A stretch of 64,000 nucleotides of DNA from Pyropia yezoensis (Eukaryota > Rhodophyta > Bangiophyceae > Bangiales > Bangiaceae): positions 18,027,346-18,091,345 of the forward strand of contig CM020618.1 in NCBI GenBank assembly GCA_009829735.1, written 5' to 3'. Numbering within the stretch: the first letter of the stretch is position 1; the number at the start of each line of letters is the position of its first letter. Under the pieces are notes generated by a model that was not told where the DNA came from, searched no databases, and saw nothing but the letters and a program-made list of their open reading frames with translations. A program made the position numbers and the translations under genes. Of this stretch, positions 21,400 to 31,860 are shown piece by piece.

Positions 21400-24195
21400 G
21401 GCGGGGGGTCGGGAGGGCAGGGCAGGCGGGGGGTGAGGGTGCGCCGGCGGATGGGAGATCAAGAGCAAGAACAAAAAAGACACCGCAGGGCGGGGGTGGC
21501 GACGGGGGGGGGGGCGGGAGGGGCCACGAACAATGCCGGCCAACAGGGACCGCCGCCACCAGCGGCAGCGCCCCCCCCAGGCTTGGTCCTCCTTCCCCCC
21601 CCGCTTGCCGCTGGGGTACCGGCAACGTCATGCGGAGCACCCGGTGCCGCCCGCCCCGTGCCGCCGCGGGATCCCCACCGCAGGGGAGAGCGCGGGAGCG
21701 CCTACCTGAGAGCACAAAAAACGATACCCGACCAGCGGGTGGTGGGGCTTGTGGGGATGGACCGTTGGGGGGGGGGGGGAGGGGAAGGCGACCGTGGCGG
21801 TGGAGGGGTGTGTCTTGGGCGAGGGGGGGGGGCAGCGGCCGGCGGCGGCTACCACCGACGGCGGGCTTGGCGGCAGCCTCGAGCGGGTGCGGGATGCGGG
21901 TGGGGGGGGGTGGTGAGGGCGGCGGAGGGGGGGCAGGGGGATGGCGGGGGGGGGGGACGGCATGTGCGGTGGTCGGTTGACAGTGCAAGGAGGGTCGAGC
22001 GCCAGCCGCGACCGCCCCGCCGCCGACACCACTTGTGCACCGGCAGCGGAAGCGGCGGCGGCCACGGCGGCGGCCACAGGAACAGCGGCGGCCGTGTGTC
22101 GGCGGTGTCAGCAGCGGCCGCCGGTGGCAGCCGCGGCAGCGGTGGCGGCAGCGGCGGCAGCGGCGGGCAGGCAACGAAGCAGCGTTGGTAGGGGTGGGCG
22201 GGCGGGGCGAGAGGGCTTGCGTGGGTGGTTTTTTGCAAGGCGGCTTCGTCCCGCTCCCCCCTCTCGCCCTCCGGCGCCCCCGCCGCCGGCCGCCCCCCCC
22301 CCCCCCCCCCCCCTTCACACCCCCATTGCCCTCCCACCTCCCCATTGCCCAGTGGTGGCGCATGGACCGAGCGTGCACGCGACGCCCACCGGGAGAGAGG
22401 GGAGGGATACTTCGCTGGGGGGGGGGGGGGGGGGGGACGTGGGCGACAGGGGACCATCCCTCGCCGTCAAAACCCCCGCGCCCGCCTCCCGGCCCACCAA
22501 CCCCCGCGCGCCCGCCTCCCGCCGCCGCCGACGTGATCGCCGCGGCGCGCCCATCGCCCGTCGCCACCGGCGCGTCGTCGTCGCTCGTCGCCAGCACCGC
22601 CATCGCGCCGTCGCTGCCGCGCGGCGCCATGGCGGCGGCGGCGGTGGTGGGGCGGCGGCATCAAGGGCCTAGGGGAAGGAGACGGGGGGGAAGCACCCCC
22701 CGCCGCCCAGCAACAGCGCCCCCCCTCCGAAGACGCCCCGCCGCCACTCCCTGCACCAGCCCCTGACTGCCAGCCCGCCGCGTCCGGCCCGCCGCCCACC
22801 CCCCGCCGCTTGCCACCATCGCCGCAGCTGCCGTTGTGGAGGCGCCACTTGCTGCCATGCCGGCGGCGCGGGCGGTCGCGACGGCGGCAGCGACGGCCGG
22901 TGGGGGGCCAGCTCGGGGGACTCGCCCCCCCCTCGCCGAGCTATAATCCCCCCCCGGCCCCACCGGCGCCACTCGACCCACCACCCCCCCCCACCGTCTG
23001 CTCGTCTGCCGCGGGTGATGGCCCGCGAGCTGCCAGCGCGCCCTTCGCCGCCGCGACCGACGGACCACCACCAGACGACGCCGCCGCGGCCGTCGCCGCC
23101 CCGCCGTCGCGCGCCTGCCACCCCTGGTCGCGCGGGGTGGGCGGCAGCGGTCGCGGTGTCTGCGAGGGGGCAGGCAGAGAGGGATCGCCACCCCCCGCCG
23201 CCGCCGCCACCGCCCCCGTCGGCCCCCACTTGGCCACCGCCCCGCCGAGGTCGGCCGGGGCGCCGGCAGCCGTTACCGCCTTGCAGCCCGTCGCCGCCGC
23301 CGCTAGGAGGGCGTCCGTCGTGGCGGCCGACGCCGCCGCCGTGCCCGTCATCGCCGGCCCGCCGTCGGCCCCGCTCGTGATGCCGCCGGGCAGCCCAGCG
23401 CCGGCGCCGGTCCCCCGCACGGCGACTCCGCGGCCGCCGTTCGCGGGGGCGACCGCCGCGGCGCCGACCAGCCTGTCCCCCGTCGCCACCGCGCCGCCCT
23501 TGGCGGCCGCCACGGGGGGGCCAACGGAGGGGGGTCGCTCCCCCCCGCGCCGCCGCAGCACTTCCCCATCGCCGCTGCCGCCGCCCCCGTTCTCCCTTGC
23601 CCTAGCCGCCGCCGAGGCGAGTGCGGCCGGCGCACCGCCGGCCGTCGCCACCTTGCTGTCCGTCGCCACCGCCAAAAGGAGCTCATCCGTCGCGGCCGCC
23701 GTTGCCGCCGCCACGACCTTCGTCGCCGGCCCGTCGCCGGCCGCGTCCCTGTCCCCGGCGGCCGGCCCGGCAACGGAGACGACCGCCAGGGCGGCCACTC
23801 CACGCCCGCCCGCCGCCACGGCACCCGCTACGCCGCCGGCGAGCCCGTCCGTTGCGACCGCCGCGCCGCCCTTGTCCGCCGTCGCCGGAGGATGTCGAGC
23901 TCGGCGGGCGTCGCCGCCGCCGCGTCCGCCAATAGCTGCTTGTCGCCACCCACGTCTTTGGCGACGGCGGCCGGCCCATTGCCGGCCCCGGCCGCCATCG
24001 CGGCCATGCCACGGCCATCCGTTAGTTTGCCATTGGATGCCAAGAAACGTCGCCCGGCGAGCCAATGCCCTCACATCGCCCTAAAAAGCAGATTGAAGAC
24101 AGAAAAAACGATGCGATATCAGTAGACCAAAAAAAGTCCCAGCATCTTGCTCTTCCAGGGTGAAACAGAGAAAAGCAATCATAACGAAGCAGATG
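20811..24195. other. GC-extreme region without a convincing gene
   Basis: About 3.4 kb with many long G or C runs. Most frames are stop-free for long distances on both strands because of composition. The segment 22941-24074 (minus frame, Ala/Gly-rich) contains a diverged tandem duplication of roughly 370 bp: the stretch around 23255-23530 resembles the one around 23625-23890 in its translated pattern (AGAPAAVTAL versus AGAPPAVATL on the plus strand). I recognise no domain and would not call a gene. Confidence 0.4.
21364..21392 (+). repeat. (GA)n microsatellite
   Basis: About 14 uninterrupted GA units. Confidence 0.95.
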
Positions 24196-25285
24196 TCAAG
24201 GCGGCCCCAGCTGACCGGGAAGGGCAGGAAACACGCCCTCCAATGGCATCCCTTCCCCAGTCATCTCGGGGAGATTGCGCAGGACCTGCCGTCGCGCCTC
24301 GCGATAATGGCCTTGTATAGATGACAAAGAAATGGATGAAAATGCGAGAACATGAGCAATACGATCCGGCAACAGCGGATGCCAATACACCAAGCTGCGC
24401 ACTTCATGCTTGTAGTCGTTAAAAACAGGCTCAATGGCAGAGAAGTCGGGTGAGTAAGGGGAGAGACGGATACGAGCGACCCCGTTCTCCGCAAAAATCT
24501 CATCCGCAAACGCAGTGTGAACAGAGGCGTTATCGTATACCACCACGCAGTCACTGGGCTGCTCTGACCAAGGCACGCCAGGGTGATACGCATTCATTCT
24601 CCGCACAAGGCTCGTGCAAAACAAAAACAAAATCATCACCATTCAATGCAGGGGGTACCTCGTTAACAAAGAGCTCCAAAATACCATGAGTGTACGATAT
24701 GGCCACCGTGGAAGAGAAGCGCGCGCGTGCCCTTGGGTCCGGCGCGAGCGCTTCCAGTGGTCGACCAACGGGCGCCCGCCGCGCCGGCGAACCATTGCCT
24801 GACCAGCCACGTGCGTTTCGTCGAGGACGACGATGCAGCGATCTGGGACTTGACGGTACAGCCGAGAAAAAGCCACCCTCAACTCCTGCGACCTCTCCAG
24901 CGCCAGTCGCTCGACCTGCTTCACCAAAAAATCCGATTTTGTTCAGCTTTCGAGACAGAGTGCTTGTCGACACTGGCCAGGTCTGTTCCCAGCCAGGCAG
25001 GCCCGCCAGCTTCCCGAATATTGCCTCCATTTCCCAAAGAAACATTTCTGGGTGCGTGCGCACCAGGGTGTTCAGCGCCGCCAAAAACTCTGGATTGAAG
25101 ACCGCGGCATCCGCATGCCTGTTGTTGATAACATCATCGTTCCACGGGGAGCCGTGGCGCTCGAAATTGGACCACCACTGCTTCGCAGCTGCAAGACTAC
25201 ACCCGACGTGCTCCAAAATGGACGCCCATGAATTTCCTTGGTGCCGGTTCTCGATAACCTGCCATCGGATAGCAATAGGGTACAT
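24196..25285 (-). pseudogene. Tc1/mariner-type DDE transposase, frameshifted
   Basis: From an ATG at 25285, a helix-turn-helix region (WQVIENRHQGNSWASILEHV ... LAAAKQWWSNFERHG) is followed by a second helical region with STSTLSRKLNKIGF. The catalytic domain then appears in pieces: VVLDETHV (first Asp) and GQAMVRRRGGRP in one frame (about 24927-24760), FSSTVAISYTHGILELFVNE in another (about 24720-24650), and VVYDNASVHTAF (second Asp) plus YSPDFSAIEPVFNDYK (final Glu/Asp region) in a third (24642-24196). The frame changes at a T6 run near 24920, near 24740 and near 24620. The order of motifs is that of IS630/Tc1/mariner transposases. No terminal inverted repeats were identified. Confidence 0.75.
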
Positions 25286-25935
25286 GGTCGCGTAGAGGAG
25301 GGAGGCTGAACGCGTCAGCGCCGACACCCAATGTCCACAAGTCGACTTCGTCTGGCGACTTAGCCTGGAACCGGCCACGACCGCCGGCGACCGAACTGGA
25401 CGTACTGCGGATACTTTTTTCAAATTCCCTATTGCGAAAATATAGAGCGACAAAATACTCATATATTTTGATAACCGTCCCATAATGGCGCGCTCGCCCC
25501 AGCGCGTGGCTCGGCAGAGGCTGTGCTGCGTCACACGGGATCCGACGTCCAACAGCAGCAGGAAGTGATCTGCCTGGGTGGTCACGAAGGGCTCCATGGA
25601 AGCACGAACCGGCCGCGCGATATCCACGAAATGAAGCCTCCTTCTCACGGACAGAGTGGAATCTCGCCTGGCCAAAAAAAAGCAATTGCAGCCGCTCACC
25701 TCGCAGCCTGCCCAAGCTCGCCCAGAGACGCGGTAGAAGCGGGCCGCGCGAGCTCAGCGCAGAAGATGTTTTGGATGCTCACACGCACTTCGGGCACAAG
25801 TAGCCAATCAGCACCGGGGAGACTGGTGCGACGAGGAATGCTTTTGCGTCTGGCTGCATTTTCTTCGCGCTTAGTTCATTTCAAAACCTTGTACATGCGT
25901 ACATCGGCCAGATGTTATATATATAGATATATATT
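25286..25935. other. upstream part of the Tc1/mariner-like locus; no gene
   Basis: Sequence of lower GC than the flanks. It may hold the 5' end of the transposon. A minus frame runs through it ahead of the transposase ATG but shows no domain. Confidence 0.35.

Positions 25936-26008
<73 letters not shown>
25936..26008 (+). repeat. (AT)n microsatellite
   Basis: About 35 TA/AT units, flanked by TATATATAGATATATATTAGA on the left and AAAAAAATTTTTT on the right. Confidence 0.95.
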
Positions 26009-26013
<5 letters not shown>

Positions 26014-26297
26014 AATTTTTTCAGTACCAGTCAAGGACTGAGGCGTCACGCAAGGTCGACATCAGGACCTGCATCCAAAGCACAATCCAGGCGGCCCTGG
26101 AGGGCCTGGAGTCGCAACAGCAGTGAACGGCGCGATCTCAGCCGAGGCTGATTTTCTGCCGGTCAGTCAGCACGTATCTCTGCTCCTGCTGGCGTCACAG
26201 GCATGACTGAAGCCCGGCGGCCGGGCAGGCACGTGGTCTTTCTCGGGTTCGCGACTGCGGCAGGAACAGGTGCATGATCGGCCTCCCTGCCAAGCAA

Positions 26298-26680
26298 CTT
26301 TCTGTCCGCTGAACGGAGAAAGGCTCTGAGCCACACACAGCGAGCTGGGGTCGCACCCGTCCTTGGTCTTCATGCTTTTCTCGTTCCGGGCCAGACACGA
26401 ATACAGCACCCCACTCCCTGGGTGGTGTGCTGCCGCCTGATCTGGTCCCCAGTCTTCCATCTCATTGGCAACGCTCCGCTGCTTTTGCAGGACACGGGGT
26501 TGGGACGTGAAGCCACTTCGCGATCAATATTGCGCAGCGAGTGAGAGTCACCCATTGTGCACGAGTGCTCACGAATTGCTTGGCAATTTACAGCTTCCAC
26601 ACACGTGCCAGGCATGTGGTGCACACGAATTGCACGTTCACGACTACGACACGTCTACTTTTTGGGGGATGCACAATAGG
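26298..26680 (+). repeat. dispersed ~380-bp repeat, copy 1
   Basis: Closely similar (roughly 90% by eye) to 42839-43220. It begins near TTTCTGTCCGCTG and both copies stop at TTTTTGGGGGATGCACAATA. A plus frame encodes a Cys/His-rich segment (HPLCTSAHELL, then TCQACGAHELHVHDYD). It abuts the old gypsy integrase fragment, whose frame runs through the junction. Confidence 0.8.
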
Positions 26681-26683
26681 TAA

Positions 26684-29040
26684 GCGCTCAATATTCGATG
26701 CTTGCAAGCGCCGAGGGCTCACAAAAGTCATTGGGGCTACCCCAGTGCTCGAATGCACCTGCATATTATATGCAGTCGTCAGGAGGGACACATAGCGATC
26801 CCATTCCCGCGGGTGCTCTGACGAATACGTCCGTAGCTGCCGCATGATTGTCTTATTATACCGTTCCACTTGGCCGTTGGTCTGTGGGTGATACGGAGTC
26901 GTGTAGTTTGTGGAGATCCCGAGGAGCCCCATGACTCCTTGGAAATAGACGGCCGCAAACTGAGGTCCGTTGTCCGTCAGAGTAGAATCCGGGATGCCAT
27001 AGGCAGCCACCCAATAATCGATAAATGCCGAGGCTACCCCAAGGGCAGTCGTGTCCGACAGTGGGACCGCCCTCACCAGTTTGGTGAACCGGTCGCACAT
27101 CACCAGGAGCATGGTGTGCCCAGTCTCCGTCTTTGGAAGGGGACCCAGCAAATCCATCGCCACCGATTGGAATGGCTCATGGGCGGGGAACAGCTTCATA
27201 GGAGACTTATGCCTCCTATCCGATATACGGTTCTTGGTGCATCCTGGGCAGTTATAGACATACCCGTATACATCCGCCACTAGGGCGGGCCAATAAGAAT
27301 ACTGGCGCATCGTCCTGTACATCTTACGGGAACCCGGATGACCCGCCGTAGGCGCATCATGATACATTTCCAGAACACGCTTCCGCAGCGATTCCGGGAT
27401 GACCCATTGATCATTCCCCCCGAGTAGGGAGTGGCGACACAGTACACCATCGTCGTCTTCAAAGAAGAAGGCGTTCCGCTGCCAACGGGCATCCTTTGGA
27501 GGGATGAGAGGCCCCTCCATCCGGCGTTGCTTGCAAAACTCATCAGAGGCCTGGGCCTCAATGAGCTCTCGAAGCGTAATCTTCCCGAGGCCCTTAGGAT
27601 TTCAGTCTGTGAGGGCCTTTGCTGACCGGGTCACGGCCCATACGGGTATCTGGTCATCCAAAGGTGTCCTATCCAAGCCATCCGTAGGAAGGCAAGACAG
27701 GGCATCAGCCACTTTGTGGTCCTTCCCCGGTTTGTGCTTAATTTGGTACGAGAATCCCGCCAAGCGGAGCCTCCAGCCCGTAAGGCGTCGATTAGGGCTA
27801 TTGCTTGTCATCACAGAAGTGAGGGCAGAATGGTCACAGCGCACCAGAAATTCGGATCCTTCCAAGAAGGAACGCAGGTAGGTCACTGACCATACCACTC
27901 CGAGTGCCTCAATTTCTGTGGCACAATAGTTTCGTTCGGCCGGGGATAGACCCCGACTAAAATACCCGACGGGGAGATACTCCCCGTCCTCTTGTTGTTA
28001 CAGCAAGGCACAGCCCAGCTGCTCATAGCTGGCGTCCACCTCCAAAATATAATGGGCTCCCTCCCGAGGGATGGCCAAAAATAAAAGGCTTCAGGAGGCA
28101 GTCGCGAAGCTCCTCGAACGCCGCTTGAGTCTCCTCCGTCGGAGAAGGTAGTTCCTTGGCTAGGTGCGTACTAGTCAGCACGTTCAGCGGCCGAGCGATA
28201 CGGGCAAAATTCGGGACAAACCTTCGGTATACCCGGCACATGCCCAAGAAGCTCTTCAGCTGCGTTTGTGTACGCGGATAATGCAACCCCTTCAGGGCTT
28301 TGGAATTTTTCTCAGTTACGGCCACCCGCCCTGGGCGGATGACAGGTCCAAAATATTCGACCTCCCTCGGAAAGAGGTGGCACGTGGATGCCTTCAGCGA
28401 CACGCCGTTCTCCTTGAGGAGATTCAAAACGTGTTCCAAGTGGTGTAGGTGCTCCTCGTCAGAACGAGAAAAAACGATAACATCGTCTAAATATACGAGG
28501 CAGGTCTGCCACTTCACACCAGCCAGGATAAAGGAATTTGCCAATACCCAGCGTTACAATCTAGGGTGCTAAACACCCTGGCCTCCCCCAGGGAGTCCAA
28601 GCATTCATTCATCCTTGGGATGGGATATGCGTCCTTCACCGTGACGAGGTTGAGCCGCCTGTAGTCAATACAAAACCGGGGCGTGCTGTCCGACTTCGGG
28701 ACGATTACTACGGGACTAGCCCACTCGCCCTCGGCGGGTTCAATAACGTCGAGTTTTCGCATTCGTTCCACTTGTTCCCCTTCCAACTGGCGATGCTTGT
28801 GCCCCGCCTTGTAGGGATGTTGCCTTACCGGGGTTGCCCCGGGTTTTAAGCGGATACGGTGCACGGTATTCTTAATGAGCCCAAGAGTACCATCCCATAG
28901 GGATTTGTATTTCTCCACCAGCTCCAAGAGCTGGCCACGTAGGGCTTCAGGGACCTCTCCCAGGTCAACCTCAGAATGGGCGCCCTCCTCCTTCACCGCG
29001 GGACCTTCGCTCAGCTTCTGCATCTCTTCTTGAGACGCTC
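26684..29040 (-). pseudogene. degraded Ty3/gypsy pol fragment (RT, RNase H, integrase)
   Basis: The remains read from 29023 downwards. RT begins with FCIDYRRLNLVTVKDAYP and ends one frame at YWQIP. It resumes near 28544 at GVKWQTCLVYLDDVIVFS (YLDD catalytic box), so about 40 codons (fingers/palm) are missing. RNase H is represented by FLVRCDHSAL near 27840. The integrase frame from 27520 has GHPGSRKMYRTM, CPGCTKN (HHCC-type finger), MDLLGPLP, LTDNGPQF and NGQVERYNKT (the D,D,E triad). No chromodomain, LTR or gag is left. It is related to, but clearly different from, the two chromovirus copies in this window. It is cut off by the dispersed repeat at its 3' side and by the first chromovirus LTR at its 5' side. 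Confidence 0.85.
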
Positions 29041-29080
29041 AGTATAGGTCCTTGATACGATGATATTGACGCCACCACCG

Positions 29081-29441
29081 TGTAGCAATATGGTGTCCGT
29101 ATTGTGACCCTAATATCAGGGGGGCTACTTCTAATCCTTAACTTTCAATTTGAGAGTCCGAGCTGGTCACGGTATCTATAAGTTACGTATGACCAGAGGA
29201 CTTGCATCTTGGGGTGGAGGGTAGTTAGTAGTGTCTCCGAGGGTTTATAACAAGGGGGCTGGTGGGCGAATCCACCGCCGGCCAAGGTAGAACAACAAAC
29301 CCCTCCCATTTGGGCTCCATCTTGGTCCGGTGGGCTTGCGCGCAAGGATCAGCAACCTTGGCCCTCCGGTACGTTGGTGCCGATCCCGCCTTGGTGAGTG
29401 TTCCTGAGAGTGGACGTGCGACGGATTCCTATTGTGCTACA
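29081..29441 (+). repeat. 5' LTR of chromovirus copy A
   Basis: 361 bp, TGTAGC...GCTACA ends. A TTTATAA box lies at about 29244-29250, a candidate TATA element. It differs from the other three LTRs by several 1-base indels, for example a missing T near 29094 and a missing G near 29197. Confidence 0.95.
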
Positions 29442-29442
29442 T

Positions 29443-29460
29443 TGGTGGAGCAGCAGGGGA
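29443..29460 (+). promoter_or_regulatory. primer binding site, copy A
   Basis: TGGTGGAGCAGCAGGGGA begins 2 bases after the LTR. TGG pairs with the CCA end of a tRNA; the primer would end in TCCCCTGCTGCTCCACCA. The tRNA species is not determined. Confidence 0.7.
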
Positions 29461-29664
29461 CGGGTTCGTCACCCTTGTGGTGACGCCGTCTTCGGCCCTG
29501 GCACACGGATAGGGATCCGGTCCTTTTCTTGTACTCGTGGTGTTACGACCTGTCGATTGTGTTGAGCTTTTACCTGTGACTGTGATCTACTGTTACTCTC
29601 CCCAATCTACCCCCTCGCTCTCTTATTCGTGGATGATTGTTACGTCGGTGGACTGATTGTGACT

Positions 29665-31860
29665 ATGTCTACCCAAGAGACGGGGAACTTCAAGATGACG
29701 GGATCGGCGTCGGACGCCGACTCCGGAGGTGACTACGGGAACCGGGATCGGACCCGATCGAAACATTGAGACGCCAATGCTTTCCGGTGCCGGATCGACG
29801 TTTGGCACGGCTCGGACGGCAGGAGGCGGGGGCCCGCCTCAACTGTCGTCGACCGACCTCACTCCGCCGCCTCCTTCACCAGGGGATTCCCTGATGGCAT
29901 CATTGGCCCGCATCGAGGCCCGGTTTTCCCGGCTCGACGCCCGTCAAGATCGGACGGAGGACGCAATGGCAGTGTTGATGTCAACACGGCACACGACGGG
30001 ACCCCGTCGTGTTCCTCCCCACACCGGTACGGTTCGAACCGGCCGGACTACTTTCGGAGTCCACCAGGGTCAACCCCGGGGTTGCTACTCCTGGACAACC
30101 CCCGGACACATGGGTATGGATCCGACTCGTCGGCAGAGTTGGAACGGAGTCACACGGAGCGATACGCTCGGAGCACCCGAAGCGGACTCCGCGGACACGA
30201 CCCGGCGGATACGTACGCCGGGGGAGAGTCGGTTATTGGGGGAGGGGGTACCCTCTCGCAGTACCCCACGACGAAGGAGGCCAGGAAACTCGGGTTCCCG
30301 AGGTGCCGACGCCTGAAGTACCATCTTCAGTGGTGGAAGCTATGACCGCGCAGGTAACTGCGAGCCTACTGAAGCGGATGGAGTCCGATGAGTTCGCTCA
30401 TCAACTGGCTAAGCGACTGGATATCCAGGACGCTGACACGGAGATCGTCAACGAGGTCTTCCGGTCGGTTCTTACTCCGGAACGTTATCGTTTGGAGGAC
30501 CGCTCTACCACCGTATCGGAATCGATGCGTAATACGTCGCATCGGGGCGATCCGCTCTATGCAGACCCTTATGAAGGGAGTCCCTATGTTCGGGGGGCCG
30601 AACGGACGCCCCGTTGGCAGTCATCGGCTTCTTGACTAGCTTCAAGGCAGCCGCAGACAAGGCGCTCGTTAACGAGGGGCTGGCCCTGGAGATCCTCCCG
30701 TTCTTTGTTGATGAACGGGTGCGAGGCATTCTTCGCCAGGCATCCCCGATGCCGGGAATGAGGGTCGCGGCCACCCCCATGGATGACCGTGGGATATTGA
30801 AGGAGCTGCTGAGCAGCTACCTCAGTGAGGACAAGTGCGAGGACCACTATCGGGCCCTTCGCACTGCCACCGCCCAGTCCTGGGAGGATGAGGAGATGTT
30901 TGGACGCCGGATCCAAGAGCTCGACTACGAGCTGGGGAAGCTCCTCGGAGAAGGGGAGCTACGGGCCATCCTGTTCGCAGGAGTACCCAACTACGTGCGG
31001 ATATCCGCACGGGGCGCCAACACGGCACGGACGAACTTCAGTCGACTGATGCATATGTGCAAGTCCCTAGGGGACGCCTACCGGGTTCTACACCCGGAGT
31101 GTGCCTTGGCCCCGAAGCCCAAGGGTGAGGGAGGCAAGCCCAGTCTTACCCCGGTACCGAGGCAAGAGAAGGTGGAACGTAAGGCCGCACCAGTACTGGT
31201 GGCGACCGAACATACCCTATTGGTGAGGATGACCCTCTAGTCGACCAACAGGGCCACCTGTTGCTACCGGCGACGCCGGTGATTGATGAACATGGTACGG
31301 TAGCGTACATCGCCCCGGCTGGAACCCAGTTCCAGGTCAACGAAGGAACGGGACGGCGCGTCCCGTATGTGCGGACTACGGGGTACTCCCCGGTGACGGG
31401 TAACCCTCACCAACCCTTGCCAACATGGGCGGTGCGCACGGAGGCACCTCCGCAGATTGCGGGCCGACCCAACCGGTTGGGGGAGTCCATGTTCCGGTTG
31501 ACCCAAGGACCCAAGGCCTACCAGGGAGCAGGCACTCGGGCGCCCGAGGGAGGCAACCGTAGCTACGGGGCTACCCCGATGCGAACTCAAGGGGGGACCG
31601 GCACGTCCGGGTGTATGTTGTGTGGGGATCCCAGCACTGGGTGTCTTCCTGCCCACTCATCCCCGAGGAGTCTCGGCGGGCAGCGGCGCAACGCAAGGCA
31701 TCCACCGGGGGGTATCCCGCCGAGCACCCGGACCCGCACCGGGTAGGCAGCAGCTCCAGGTGGAGTACTGGCCGTCGAGGGGGCACCTCCTCAGCCGGAT
31801 GTCCCGGCGGACAGCACCCTACCAAGGGCGGGAAACGAGTAAGAGGAAGGATGACGGGGG
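29665..31860 (+). pseudogene. gag of copy A, multiple frameshifts
   Basis: Same sequence as the intact gag of copy B but broken. Indels confirmed against copy B include a missing G near 29692, an extra G near 30547, an extra C near 30611 and a missing C near 31218. The segment with SYLSEDKCEDHYRALRTATA is readable in one piece from about 30614 to 31220. Whether these breaks are real or assembly errors cannot be told here. Confidence 0.85.

Noticed and set aside
20013-22191. 650-residue frames on both strands through 20.0-22.2 kb
   Set aside because: They cross the 500-N gap and continue only in stop-poor GC-rich sequence.
22941-24074. 377-residue Ala/Gly-rich minus frame
   Set aside because: The plus strand is open over the same region for 424 codons with similar low-complexity composition, so the open frame carries little information.
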